A stretch of 58,792 nt of DNA from Nemertoderma westbladi. Its lineage: Eukaryota > Xenacoelomorpha > Nemertodermatida > Nemertodermatidae. Positions 11,357 through 22,804 of the stretch are shown piece by piece. Every line of letters starts with the position of its first letter. Within the stretch, counting starts at the first letter, position 1. Under the pieces are notes generated by a model. That model made no database searches, was not told where the DNA came from, and worked only from the letters and a program-made list of their open reading frames with translations. The position numbers were made by a program, and so were the translations under genes. Location: contig JAUCBJ010004233.1 of NCBI GenBank assembly GCA_032718475.1, positions 1-58,792 of the forward strand. The letters are read 5' to 3'.

Positions 11357-12325
11357 TTGTTATATTGTGACACAGAAGCGCAGGTACTCTCACCAGATGG
11401 TGAAACTGAGTTTTTCTCAATCCTGGCTGGCGTACTGCAAGGTGACACATTAGCACCATTACTATTTGTAATTGTGCTGGATTACGCAATGAGGACGGCC
11501 ACAAAGGGTGAAGACCTGGGATTCACACTTCAAGAACGCAGAAGTAGTAGATATCCGGCAACTACAGTCACAGACACCGACTTTGCGGATGACATCGCCC
11601 TGCTCTCTAATACCCTAGCAGATGCACAGCTTCTACTAAATAAAGTGGAGATGGCTGCTAAAGAGGTTGGATTGCATATAAATGCTACAAAGACCGAATT
11701 CATGACCTTTAATGTTGATGGAAACTTGACAACCATTGATAATAATCAACTAAGGAAGGTCGATGACTTCCAGTACCTTGGATCATGGATAGAGAGTAGC
11801 AAAAAGGACATAGAAGTTAGGAAAGCAAAGGCTTGGGTAGCTCTATCAAAAATGGATACCATCTGTAAATCAGATCTCCCCAGGCACCTGAAGACTAAGT
11901 TCTTTCGAGCCACAGTGGAAAGTGTATTTTTATATGGAGGTGAGACCTGGACACTGACTAAATCACTTGAACAACGAATTGATGGTTGCTACACAAGACT
12001 ACTAAGGGCAGCCCTAAACATCAGCTGGAGACAACACATGACAAACGCCGAGCTTTATTGTACAATACCACCTGTATCAACGACCCTCCGTGAACGCAGA
12101 TTACGATTCAGTGGGCACTGCTGGCGAAGTAACGACGAGGTCATACCAGATCTACTTCTCTGGCAACCAACTCATGGAAAGCGTAGTCGTGGACGACCTG
12201 CCATAACATATATAGATCGACTTGAAAGGGATACTGAACTTGGGAGAAACGAAATTGCGACAACTATGGAGAATCGGGAAGCCTGGAAGGATCTCATTTC
12301 CACTGTCCGAGTTCGCTCGACCTAG
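11357..12325 (+). mobile_element. LINE (non-LTR retrotransposon) reverse transcriptase, 5'-truncated
   Basis: A 322-codon open frame covers the C-terminal half of a reverse transcriptase. Seen in order are GVLQGDTLAPLLF (QG motif), DFADDIALL (catalytic DD of the Y/FxDD box), LHINATKTEF, YLGSWIE, KAKAWVAL, and a C-terminal region with LYGGETWTLT, RRLRFSGHCWR and GKRSRGRPAITYIDRL. The endonuclease, the fingers and the first catalytic Asp box are absent: the frame begins straight after an (ATT)n run, as in 5'-truncated LINE copies. The tail is TAGTAGTAGTATTATTATTAT. The same family supplies the shorter fragments at 29135-29900, 42260-43060, 57500-57812 and 58138-58792. It lies in the sense direction in intron 2. 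The clade is not assigned. Confidence 0.88.
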
Positions 12326-12520
12326 TAGTAGTATTATTATTATATGTGCTTATCACTAAAGCTTAAAGATTTTATTACAAAATCTTAATATCGGTAAGCC
12401 ATTGTAACGTATTAGGGTAACATATCATCACATTAAAGTTTCAATAATTTTTGTTTAAGTAATGTAAGTTTACATCTCTAAACGAATTATTTTAGTGAAA
12501 TAAGAAACTTTCAGGTAATG

Positions 12521-12825
12521 GTTGGCCAATCCGCCCATGTGAAGAATACCAGGATTTCACTTTTCGGTCGACTTTTTATTGGAATTTTATATATGAAAAT
12601 TTTTTTATTTTTTTAAATCTATCTTTATTAAGTGTTTTATAGCGCTTATTTCTGTCTTATGTACATATACTATTTCGTTTATTGTTTTGGTTAGATTCAG
12701 CCCTTCTGTAACCTGTGTTTTTGGTGAAAACCTGGTATTCTTCACATGGGGGTAACTTCAAAGTGAAATATAACGGCAGAAAGTCTCGTAGTCTTCACAT
12801 GGGCCGGCCAATTGGCCAATTTGTT
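12521..12825. mobile_element. MITE-like inverted-repeat element
   Basis: CCCATGTGAAGAATACCAGG at 12534-12553 has a perfect 20-bp complement at 12731-12750. A second inverted match pairs GGTTGGCCAATCCGCCCATG (about 12521) with CATGGGCCGGCCAATTGGCC (about 12800). There is no coding sequence. I could not identify a target-site duplication, so the superfamily is open. Confidence 0.6.
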
Positions 12826-13314
12826 GGATTGCACTGGTGTGATTAATTGGTGGAGTGTATAGTGGTCAATTTATTATTCAACTGCACATGCAGGGCAGTG
12901 TTTATATAAACTATTAACATCCTTTTATCTAAGCAGGGACAGGATACGATACGATCCGAACCAATTTTTCACCATACGATACGAATGTAGTTTTGAGAAA
13001 ATACGATCTATACGAAAAATCGAAGATACTGTACGATACGAAATACCAAATACGATACGATACGATACGAAAGTACGATACGATAATCGTATTTTTTTTC
13101 GTATCGTATTTTTACCTAAGAGTTGATAAAAAAAACATATGGTATTATTTGTATTACACTTAGAAAATCAAATAATCTCTTTATAATAGGCATTTTTTTT
13201 ATTTCATTGTTCCAGTATGCTTGTCGCAGCAATAGTGTGTCTACTGGCTATATCATCCATAAGGACGTTATGCAACATGGCCCAATAGTAGGCGTTACCA
13301 TGTTACTCTGCCAC

Positions 13315-13412
13315 TTTATGCATAATTACGGGATTAATAAAGGCAAGGAAGGGTCTTTCACCACGTGGATATATAAAAAATGAAGTTAATTATTTACCGT
13401 ATGGCCATTTCA
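13315..13412. repeat. Left inverted arm flanking the Penelope-like element
   Basis: About 95 bp, from TAATTACGGGATTAATAAAG to CCGTATGGCCATTTCA, which reappear in inverted orientation at 15265-15361. Penelope-like elements are known for terminal repeats (pLTRs) in direct or inverted arrangement. The element's coding frame starts just after this arm. Confidence 0.8.
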
Positions 13413-13416
13413 TTTT

Positions 13417-14610
13417 TTTAGGTATAGTGACAAATTTTACCTCCAAATCTCTGGTGCGCCCATGGGAGGCTCACATAGCGGTGATTATGCCGTTATAGCC
13501 TCATGCAGAGTCCTCAAGCGAGCCCTAAATACCACCCTTTACTCAGCCCAGTATTTTAAAACACTCGTTGACGATAGTATTGTTGAATTCGATAGGGAAC
13601 TTAACACCAATGAGTTAAGTGGTTTGAAAACGTCACTCAACCAAGCCTGCCTCGAACTATATAATACGAACTCAATACAATTCACCATAGAACACTCCTA
13701 CTCCACCTTAAACTACCTTGACCTCACAATATACCGCCAGGATGACAAATTACTTACCCACCTATATAAGAAGCCCATGTCCAATAAATTACCCATCCTA
13801 TACGCTAGTTTTCACCATAAACCCACCCTACTCGCAGTTGTTAAAGCTGAAATCCTCCGTTACCGCAGACTTACTGACTCAGATAACCTTTTTAATGTCA
13901 CCCGCCATAATTACTTGGAACTATGCAAACTTAGAGGATACCCACTAAACTTCTTACTATCAATGTATCTATGGAAACCAGCCAAACAGTTACCCGCCAC
14001 CTACACCACTATACAGCATACTCACCCTCCCCCCATCTACATACCCACAACTCCTTATTTTTTAACATCTATGTCCAAAACCATCGCCCGGCATCAAAAC
14101 CACCTTAGTAACATAGGTATTGCCATTAAACCCGTCCCACGCAACCTCCCAAACCTTGGACAAATGCTTATACGTAAACTAGACCCACTTATCTCGGTAG
14201 GTAATCACCAATGTCGCGCTCCCCGTTGCTTATGTTGTCTAGCCATTACAAACCTTCGTAAAACACACTGGAATGAATCCATTCACGGCCGCTTTAACTG
14301 CAAATCCCACAATGTGCTCTACATTATCTCCTGTAGAACTCATCCGAGTGATTTCTACATCGGCCAGACGGAACAATTCCTCCACGACCGGCTTAATAAG
14401 CACAGACATAGTATTAGGGAAGCCCGTAAAGGCTGCGACCCAACTAGCCCCGAAATCCTTCTCCTACAACATTTCACTAACTGTGAAATAGACCAACTGA
14501 CCGTAACCTGCTTTAAACAGTTCCGCAACCACCAGCGACGAGTTCATGCAGAGTCCTGTTACATTAATATGATCCACCCAACTCTTAATAAAGTTATACC
14601 TTCTATGTAA
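13417..14610 (+). mobile_element. Penelope-like element: partial RT plus GIY-YIG endonuclease, 5'-truncated
   Basis: The open frame enters at FRYSDKFYLQISGAPMGG, upstream of the ATG at 13462, and runs to TAA at 14610. Counting from that ATG: GAPMGGSHSG is the Penelope-type counterpart of G-PMGS-LS; LVDD at 35-38 stands where YVDD is usual; LNYLDLTIY (83-91) and LLTHLYKKP (97-105) are the conserved thumb signature. A Cys cluster lies at 251-259. A GIY-YIG nuclease follows with NVLYIISC (284-291) and FYIGQTEQFLHDRLNKH (298-314, Arg310), and a candidate catalytic Glu at 364. The N-terminal RT boxes with the first catalytic Asp are missing, so this copy cannot self-mobilise, yet the remaining frame is intact, implying recent insertion. 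It lies between inverted arms inside a TIR element in intron 2. Confidence 0.88.
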
Positions 14611-15240
14611 TGCAAAATAATTTAATCATGTTAATCCTGCCACCCACCCGATACTAACTATCTACTGTATGTAGACTTATTTATTAATAATTTGATAAAT
14701 TTATTAAGTGCAATAACTACTGTATAAATATGCACTTAACTTAACTTATTTCCAGTAACACATTTGCTTAGTTTTAATCTTTGATATTATTTTTAATTTT
14801 CTACTGTTTAAATGTTTGGTGCAAAATAACACATATATTATTAATTTTTCTAATGTTTAACTATTTGGTGCAAAATAACACATATATTATTAAGTTTCTC
14901 AAGCCACTCACCCGCAATTAACTACCTACTGTATAAATTATGTTTACTTGGTTATCTTTTAGCAACTACTGTAAAGGTGCAACATACCGTACACACGGTA
15001 CACGTATGCAGCCTGATGACAGGCAGTCAGTGCTTAGGCTGTAGCGCCGTAGCCCCACCACAACTATGCAACTGCACTACCGGTACTCACAACGTTTCAC
15101 TGTTTTAATTAGGCCCCTAAATATTTCAATGTAAATTTCCCATTATTTACTGTAAATGCTGCTTGGTAGGTACCCTAAACTTTTAAATTGTGAACTAATT
15201 TTTAAATTTAATTATATTTTAACGCTATTTTAATTGAATA

Positions 15241-15282
15241 TACCGCTGAAGACGCCCGCGAGGGTGAAATGGCCATACGGTA
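15241..15282 (+). ncRNA. Hammerhead-ribozyme-like motif of the Penelope-like element
   Basis: Type I hammerhead layout: stem I TACCG (15241-15245) pairs with CGGTA (15278-15282); core CTGAAGA 15246-15252; stem II GCCC/GGGT closed by loop GCGA; core GAA 15266-15268; a two-pair stem III, AT/AT, around loop GGCC; and cleavage-site A at 15277 after U. Such minimal hammerheads are known in Penelope-like element terminal repeats. The weak point is an extra C (15253) between the CTGAAGA core and stem II plus a G-T closing pair, so activity is uncertain. Confidence 0.55.
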
Positions 15283-15361
15283 AATAATTAACTTCATTTT
15301 TTATATATCCACGTGGTGAAAGACCCTTCCTTGCCTTTATTAATCCCGTAATTATGAATAC
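15265..15361. repeat. Right inverted arm flanking the Penelope-like element
   Basis: Inverted counterpart of 13315-13412. It starts with TGAAATGGCCATACGG, which overlaps the 3' half of the hammerhead-like motif, and ends near CCCGTAATTATGAATA. Only this arm carries the complete ribozyme-like core. The left arm holds just the GAAATGGCCATACGG part. Confidence 0.8.
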
Positions 15362-16579
15362 GCCACGTAAAACGTCGTTCCGGTTAATCCAAAACCTAAC
15401 TTTATGCATACTGTACTACCAATGGAATAAAGTTAAACTAATACCAGAATAAAACCATGCTTTTTATTTCTATTATTCTCTCATTAGAATGCCTTATCAT
15501 AACATCATTGCCTTGTAAGCGCGATTAGAGTTATCCTCACAAGTTTTTTTCAAACTGAAATAAGATTATATTTCTGTGATCTTTTTATCATTATTCTACA
15601 GTTAATTATTACAAATGTGATTAACGATCCTCCTGTCTTACACATTTTATTACATAATTAAACTGTAAGCTGTTACGTAATTTATACACCAATTTTGAGG
15701 AAAAAATGTAAATAAATAAGTGGTGTGATCTCTGGTTGACTGTTAAAAATATTAATATTTACAAAATAATAAGATACGAAAATAGGATACGAAATACGAA
15801 AAATATTTATTCGTATTATACGATACGAAGTCAATTTTTATGATACGATACGAAATTCGATACGAATAAATTACTGCTATACGAAATACGAAAATCCGTT
15901 TTCGTATCGTATCGTATCCTGTCCCTGCTAATAAGTAGCACTTTTCAGTGTTCGGACGTATGACGACAAGAGTTACTAACTCCTATTAATCTCCCACTCA
16001 AGCCGTCCTTTAATAAGTATATATTAGAGAAGAGAACGCCTTGTCCCAACTCAAAATTTAAACTTTAACTCATAGTTTTAACAAAATATGATACTTGTTC
16101 AAAAGTATTCCATTGCAACATGTGAGTGAATGTGAAATAATTTCAAACTTCAGTAAATCCTTTGACGATAAACCCCAACTAGGTTTCTTAGGCTATACAC
16201 AGATTTAGATAACGCGTTTTGAGTTCAGTGGATCACTCAAATAATTTCTGCTTGTGTTAAGGTTGAGTGAGACTGTCTGTCTATGTTGGTTGCATCACGG
16301 GACGGGAGGGGCCTTGCATTGCATCTTTTGGTCCTGGAGCAGTCATCTATCAGCTTATCATCACCCTTTGTTGAACTGGGATCATATGATATACCTTGGC
16401 GGGAATACATAACTATGTATGTCCATTTTGTTGACATTTTGTCACATTAAGATTCTGGACATCTGGAGGACTCTGATAGTCGGTCAGACATTGAGTCTTA
16501 TGTTTCAATTCTGTTGGTAAATCTATTCGTACATCTTCCGGAGATGCAAACATATATTTTTCAACATTTTCATTTTTAG

Positions 16580-17453
16580 GGCCAAATTCGAAAGGGTTTA
16601 CGATGTAACCAATGGGAATGATTTCCAGAATATCGATTCCGAGAGGTACGGTTCCTTCCGAGAATTCTTCCTAAACCAGCCGCATTCGATATCTCAAAGC
16701 ACAACTGCACTGCCTGACAGGTACATTGGTACAATGGTGCGACAAACCACGTGTAACTTCGGCCCCTGTTCCAGCATGAAAGACCCCGAATTCCAAAGGA
16801 AGTTCTTTGTGGACCCAGACGTACCCAATACCATCCGAGCGGTGTTCGCAATAGCGAAAGGAATCGAGGATTACATTCGTAGTCATTGCATTCGCAACAC
16901 GCAAGTCCAGAATTCGTGGCCCTTCCCTCAGTCGCAGGAAAAATACAAAGACTTGGAAGAAACGAACCCCCGGAAGTACGGAATCTGTTACAATTTACCA
17001 AACAGCGGTGGCGCAACGTTTACGGACCACGAGTTCCGTGACGATCTCTTCGACGCGATCCGATCAGCGCGCGTCGTCGAGGGATATCAGAGCTTCAACT
17101 TCTGGTTCGATGGGACCGGGGACGCCGAGTGGGACATCGTGAACTACCAGGCGAGTTCCGGGACGGTTGAGGGGGAGGACGAACGGATCTACCGGAATAT
17201 CGGGACGGCTAGAGGCCCGCGCGTCGTGATCCATCGGCCCGCGCAGTTCTACACCGCGTCCGGGAATCTAATGGAAGTCGATACGGAGGAAACTAAGTCC
17301 TTCTGTTACGAGTACGATAACTGCAACTACGACTGCGAGATACAGCGCGCGCGCGCCTCCTGCATGCTGGAGGGTGGGGTAAACTCTTCCGAAACACTCC
17401 GATGGAGTTACTCACTTATCTTATTCGCTTTCATGTTGTTTCACTTAGTCTAA
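16580..17453 (+). CDS. Exon 3 (last) of the mGluR-like Venus-flytrap receptor, with GPI-type C-terminus
   Basis: This exon encodes residues 336 (shared codon) to 626 and stops with TAA at 17451-17453. The first base completes a Lys codon, then AKFERVYDVTNG follows in frame. Class C receptor landmarks are TIRAVFAIAKGIEDYIRSHC (compare AVYAMAHGLHN...C) and FDGTGDAEWDIVNYQ (compare FDENGDAPGRYDI.NYQ). A four-Cys segment SFCYEYDNCNYDCEIQRARASC follows, where family receptors have a nine-Cys domain and then seven helices. Instead the protein ends in a small-residue stretch GGVNSS and a final hydrophobic SYSLILFAFMLFHLV with no cytoplasmic tail, as in a GPI-anchor signal. The exon is GC-rich against AT-rich surroundings, supporting real coding. 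A single-pass membrane stub is the alternative. Confidence 0.9.
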
Positions 17454-18195
17454 CTGCTGCTGCTGCATTTATTCATCAGTAACCTTTGGAGCTGTTTTCA
17501 TACCCTTTTTCGATCATTCTTATATGCCCTGGCATCCTTCTTATATACTTCAGAGTCAGACATAAAACAACGCACGCGCAAAACTTTTTATAAAAACAAA
17601 TTTGAGGTAATACAATTTGTATGAATTTACTTCGAAAATACTAAGAATATTTATTTGTATAAACTTCTATACCAGCAATGTATAATAACTTGTATATATC
17701 CATAAATTATATTTCACGCCCTCTATATTTCATTTCTTTAGATTATTCATTTTTTCTAAAACCGACCTAATTCAATTAATCCTCCTTCTCTAACACTTAG
17801 TACTGATGTTTCACTATAAATTTATTCTTTTTTTTCTACTTTTTTTTTACGTGTTTCTTGTTTTATGTCTTTTTGAAGTGTTATTTAGAAGAGTAAGCTA
17901 CTGTTTGTCTACAGTATGGTGCGTTGCAGTCTACAGGTCTCAAATAACAGGTTGTCTGGCTAACCTGCCTAATTGCTGCTGGACTGATCCTATGAAGTAA
18001 CTTTTTATTCTCAAATTGCAACATTACTTTACTCATTGTCAGGAATTTATTCATAACCAAAACCAAAACTAAATATAATAAAAAATTACCAAATCTTATA
18101 TTTCCGACACAAAATGTAATAATAGAACAGCATATCTGATTACAGGAATGGCGGCCCAAACGTCCAAACCCTAATTAAGACTGTCATGTAATCAT
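17454..18195 (+). other. Probable 3' UTR and downstream flank of the receptor-like gene
   Basis: AT-rich with no coding signal. The first candidate polyadenylation hexamer AATAAA in sense is at 18077-18082, about 620 nt after the stop. Nothing else decides the transcript end. Confidence 0.35.
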
Positions 18196-18255
18196 TTATT
18201 GCCACCTTGGTGTAGTGGTGGAGGTCGTGGGTTCGAACCCTGCATGGGGGCCAGG
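18196..18255 (+). repeat. tRNA-derived relic (SINE head-like)
   Basis: TTGGTGTAGTGG (box A-like) and GGTTCGAACCC (a perfect box B) occur in the right order, but only about 11 nt apart, so the anticodon arm is missing. It cannot be a working tRNA. A tRNA-derived SINE remnant is likelier. Confidence 0.5.
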
Positions 18256-19206
18256 GCAGTTTTCGTTTCGGATTGGAGTTTCCTTTGGGAAGTCTAATTC
18301 TGGGGGAACCGCACTAGAAATGAATAGTGATGTCAGACTTTCACTTTTAGTTTTATAAGTAACTTTCATTTTACTTTTTTAAATTTATAATCCAAAGGTT
18401 TATTTATTTTATCAATAATATAAAGTGGAATTTCCGACGTTATTACAATTGGCGGCTTTTGGAAATATAAAATTTGTTAAAAAAAATTTAGTGTTTCGTG
18501 TAAAATAGTTTGTAAAATCATATAATTTCTTTTAAATTTAAAGAAAACTTTAATTGTGTTAATAATTGTTCTCGGCGATATATTAAACACCGCACGACCG
18601 AATACTCATGAAGTAATGTTACAATTTTATTTGTAAATCGCGTACATTAAGTATGGTGTGTCGATTAATTTATCCTGTTTCATGTAATTATATATAGCAG
18701 TTTGTTGTACGATATATTTTTATACATGTTTTTATAAACTATTTATTTGTTAGTTGAATACATTGTGCAACGTCTTGGTGTAGTAGATTGTAATATTTAC
18801 TTTATTTAATTTATAGGCCGCGGCCAAACTTACCATTAGGCATGTCTGTGCCGCGGATATTACAGTAGTACAGGGGTAAATATACCATAGCTGAAACGTC
18901 ATTTAAGCGAAAACGCAGGTATATTTCACTCAGGTAATTTTGGCCGCTGCCGCAGCAATTTTTTGGTTTAATGTAAACAAATTTATATACTTAGTTAGTT
19001 ATGAGCCAAGAAAGTAATATATTATTGTATCACCCAATATTTTTTCTAGTAGGGAAAATTTGTTTTTTTTCTACTTGTGAAGTTTTTGGGCCTTTCTATT
19101 TTCCTCACCACAAAACGTTTTATTTTGTTAATTATTATTATCTCTTTTCAAATTATTGAATTGTTGAAATTATTGATCTTACAGCAGATCTGGATCGCTT
19201 AAGCTT

Positions 19207-19360
19207 CATATGGATCATCCCGATATCATATGGCTCATCCGGATATCATATGGATCATCCGGATATCATATGGATCATCCGGATATCATATGGATCATCC
19301 GCATATCATATGGATCATCCGGATATCATATGGATCATCCGGATATCATATGGATCATCA
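19207..19360. repeat. 20-bp minisatellite, about 7.7 copies
   Basis: The unit CATATGGATCATCCGGATAT starts at 19207 and recurs every 20 bp to 19347. Each unit is made of short palindromes (CATATG, ATCCGGAT, GATATC across the junction), so single strands could fold. The apparent 76- and 87-codon frames across it are by-products. Confidence 0.95.
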
Positions 19361-22300
19361 CTATTCTCAGTGGATCACGGAGAACTTATTGTATTTTATT
19401 CGCGTTATATTTCGTAATAATTTTATTCCAAATTATTTAGTTAAATCATTTTGCCTGAGATCTAAAATAAGTCGATATTTTACTCGATTCTAGTAAAGAG
19501 GCGCATTAGAAAACAGCTGGGAATATTTAATAAAGGCGCCGGTAGGCATTACAGTTCTAGATGAGTAGGCTACCCGTAATCTAAAACTTGAAATTGTTTT
19601 ACGGTTGCCTTTGTTTCCTCTCAAACATTGAAAATTATTAAATTATTTAGGTGTAGGCTTTTGCTGTAGGAGGGAGGCCTATCTATCAGTCAAATATACA
19701 AATATAAAGATTTAATAAATTGCAACTGGTTTTTCCAGCTGATGTAAATTGAAATATTTGTAGAGTGGTCGAGCTTTATTTACATCTAGGGGTCATTGTA
19801 AGGGGAAATGACTATTATTAAATTAAAAAAGTAATCGGCAAACACCGCTTTTTACGCTCATTTTCAGTTTAGTGAAATTGAACTATTCTGTCCGAGTGGT
19901 TGAGTCACTGGTTGGCATTCTAGAACTCGCTTCGCTCGTGTAAAACTCAACACACGAGGGCTGAATACCTGAATTTCGCTAAAGACGATGCCCTGGAAAA
20001 TAGTGTTTTATGTTACGTTTTTATATCGAATATTTTGTTTTATTTGAAAAAAAAAAGCAGGACTTCGATATTAATAGGACACAAATCTACCGAAAAAAAC
20101 GTTTCATTAAAATAATTGTGGAGCACGTCCAGATCGCCAATATTGTTATTGTAGGCCTATTATGCCTACTCTGGAGTCCCGAATAGACAGGGTGGGTGGA
20201 AAAATTTTATTATGCTAATAGTCGGGGTGGCTGGAATGAACGTGGTGGGTGGAAAATTAGGCCTACTTACTTAACATACAGTATAGGCGTACAGGTACAG
20301 TAGTACCTACGGCTACCGGTGGTATACTCGGTTCGGTACACGGATTTTCACTTTCAACTCTCAATTATTATGAGAACAAACGTTATTTACTCATAATAAA
20401 AAATGTACTAATTAAAAAAAAAATTAATAATACCACGTCCGGTACGTCTCGCAGCCTTTCTGCAGGATGGGCCAGGACTATTCAAGTACCTATATTATTA
20501 TGACTGCACAGTAGACCTTACTGTCTTACTGTTTACAAACACCATACAGCCGTTCTAAGTATCGTTAACTCCTTTTTACACATTGACATTGTATCATACC
20601 TACACCCTGTCAGCCTGTCTGTATGGCAGGAGTCGAAATTCCTTTCCGGTTCCGGTTAAACTAATTAGTTTCATTTTGATTAGTGAGGTGAGTGAGGTTG
20701 ATTAGTGAGGTGAGATTAATGAGGATTACAAATTTGAAAACCGCTTAGTGAGACCTCTCTCGAGTTATCACTGTTTTTCTGTACTAAGACGGTCTGTCCG
20801 TCAAATTGTAAGAAAGACAGAAAACCGACAGACAGACAGACAGACCAGATTCCACCAAACATTAAAACTAACATCGGAAATGAAATCAGCGACCCCGAAA
20901 ACCCCCGTAATGAAAATTTTAGCTTTTTGGTGTGCAACCTTCGTACCAGAAATAATTAACTAACCAGAACACAGACAGTTACTGTAATAAGGTTAATAAG
21001 GTTTAAACTTTGAAGAACTTTTCTCGGAATGAGATTTTTCTATTCCTCCGTCATTTTTCAACCAATTTTCTTCGTTTTTGGCCCATCCGAAAGAGCTTTG
21101 GAAGCTCTTTAAAAGTTATCTTACGGAATTTTGATAAATATTACAATTTTTTGTAATTAGCCAATTTGAATTAAAAATATGATAATTATAATTAATATAA
21201 TTAATTACAATAAAAATGGCTAATTAAAAATTATATAAGATATCTTTTGTAGAGTCGATGACGCTGAGTTTAAAAAAGTTCGTTTCAAGAAATCTGGACC
21301 ACGATTGAGGGACTAGTAGCAATTTTAGTAAAATCTTTAATTCCGCCGCCAGCCGTTAGTGATAGCGGCTAAGCGAGATCTTTTTTCGTTCCGGAGATTT
21401 TGAACTTTTAATAACACCATTTCCGATGAGTAATCTGTGCTGACGAAACGAGGATACAAATTGTTGTGCGAAAAGTTGTGCTCTTGCAGTTGTTACTTTA
21501 CCTTCCCACCAAAGTTGTATGTTTGTTTTATAAAATTGAAATTTTTTTTTTCAAAATCTGACTGAAATGTTTGTGTTCGATATTTCAGTCGGGTTTCGTG
21601 AAATGTTTTTGAAATTGACATGAAAAAGTGTGAAATTTCCAAAATTCAACATATTTTTTTTAAATTTTTTTTCAAAATTTTTATTTTATTTTGTAACTTC
21701 TAAAAAAAATATTTTATTTTATTAAAATTCTTCTATTATTTTTATCCCAAAAATTATAAAACACTAATCTGCAATCATAATCGGCCTTCAAGGCCTCCTC
21801 TTTAACAACAAACTTAAATGTGAAGTACAAGGAAGTAAAGGTTATATAGTAGGCCCTACTACAGTACTACAAAACTAAATCACAGGTATGCAATACAGCA
21901 TAGCATGAGGGTTTTCAATAGGTTTAAAACTTGTAGGTATAACATTTTCTTTCACAAATTTACTGATTATGGCAGATAACAGTTTGAATTTCCCAGACGT
22001 TTGAATTTTTTACAGAAAATCCATATTTAATGAGAAAAGAGTTATAAAATTAGTTTGGCCATTTTTGGTGAGAATCACCCATTGTCTAGGGGTGTATAAT
22101 AAATTTGTAGGAAAAAACTACAATCACTATTCCTGCGAGGGTTTTCAATAGGTTTAAAACTTCTTATGGGGTGGTGAGAGGGGAAGGGGGGGGGGGGGGG
22201 GTGGGGGGGACTCCCAAAAAACAGACATTTTATAAACGTTTGTTATTCTTTGTAATCGGGCAATTTTACTATTGTGCTCCAGTCAATGAACATATGATTA

Positions 22301-22804
22301 AATAATACTTTGAAATATGTGTTTACTCTTTTCGACGCCCTCCAGCAGCTCAGAAAAAAAATTTTTTTATAAAAAAAAGCTTCTAGTCACGGAGTTTAGT
22401 GTTTTTTGTTCAGAAACAACACCTTAATCTAATGTATTTTGCACATTTTTTGAGTTTTTTTTTCGTGTATGTATGTAATGTATTTTTCAGTTTTTTTTTA
22501 ATTTACACCAAATTTTGCACAAAATGTTGAAGTTTTTTTTGGAAACTATCAACCCAGTACAATTTTCATGACCAAATGAAAAATTCTACCATAATACAAT
22601 TCGACGACTAGGTTACAAGATTTCCAACAAAAAATTGGACAAATCCGCAAAAATGACGAAGTATTAGCAAATAAAAAATTTAAAAATATAATTTCCGAGA
22701 TACTGTAGGCCTAAAGTTTAAACCTTCCCCCGCAAAACCTTATTGTTAGCGTATTCAATTCCGCTAACCACCCCACACAAAGTTGGTTTAAGCAATATTG
22801 GGAG

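Larger units (their letters stand above)
12934..15927. mobile_element. 3.0-kb TIR element with ATACGA subterminal repeats, host of a nested Penelope-like element
   Basis: Both ends carry CAGGGACAGGATACGATACG in inverted orientation (left from 12934, right ending 15927), a perfect terminal inverted repeat of at least 22 bp. Dense ATACGA/TACGATACGA motifs follow inside each end (12950-13115 and 15770-15915). CAGGG ends suggest hAT, but the flanking 8-mers TATCTAAG and CTAATAAG match only at their last four bases, so I do not claim a TSD. No transposase is visible. The only long coding region inside belongs to the Penelope-like element. Confidence 0.75.
10549..16579 (+). other. Intron 2 of the receptor-like gene
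   Basis: A phase 2 intron of 6.0 kb with donor GTAAGT and an acceptor after CATTTTTAG at 16571-16579. It is packed with mobile DNA: a (TTTG)n run (10946-10974), a 181-bp tandem duplication, a LINE RT remnant, an inverted-repeat MITE candidate and a 3-kb TIR element enclosing a Penelope-like element. 15928-16579 holds nothing I recognise. Confidence 0.85.

Noticed and set aside
13123-13383. 86-codon frame before the Penelope-like coding region
   Set aside because: It lies across the inverted arm and its flank and contains no RT motif, so it is probably chance.
12926-15935. 8-bp target-site duplication for the 3-kb TIR element
   Set aside because: TATCTAAG and CTAATAAG agree only in the last four bases. 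Too weak to claim.
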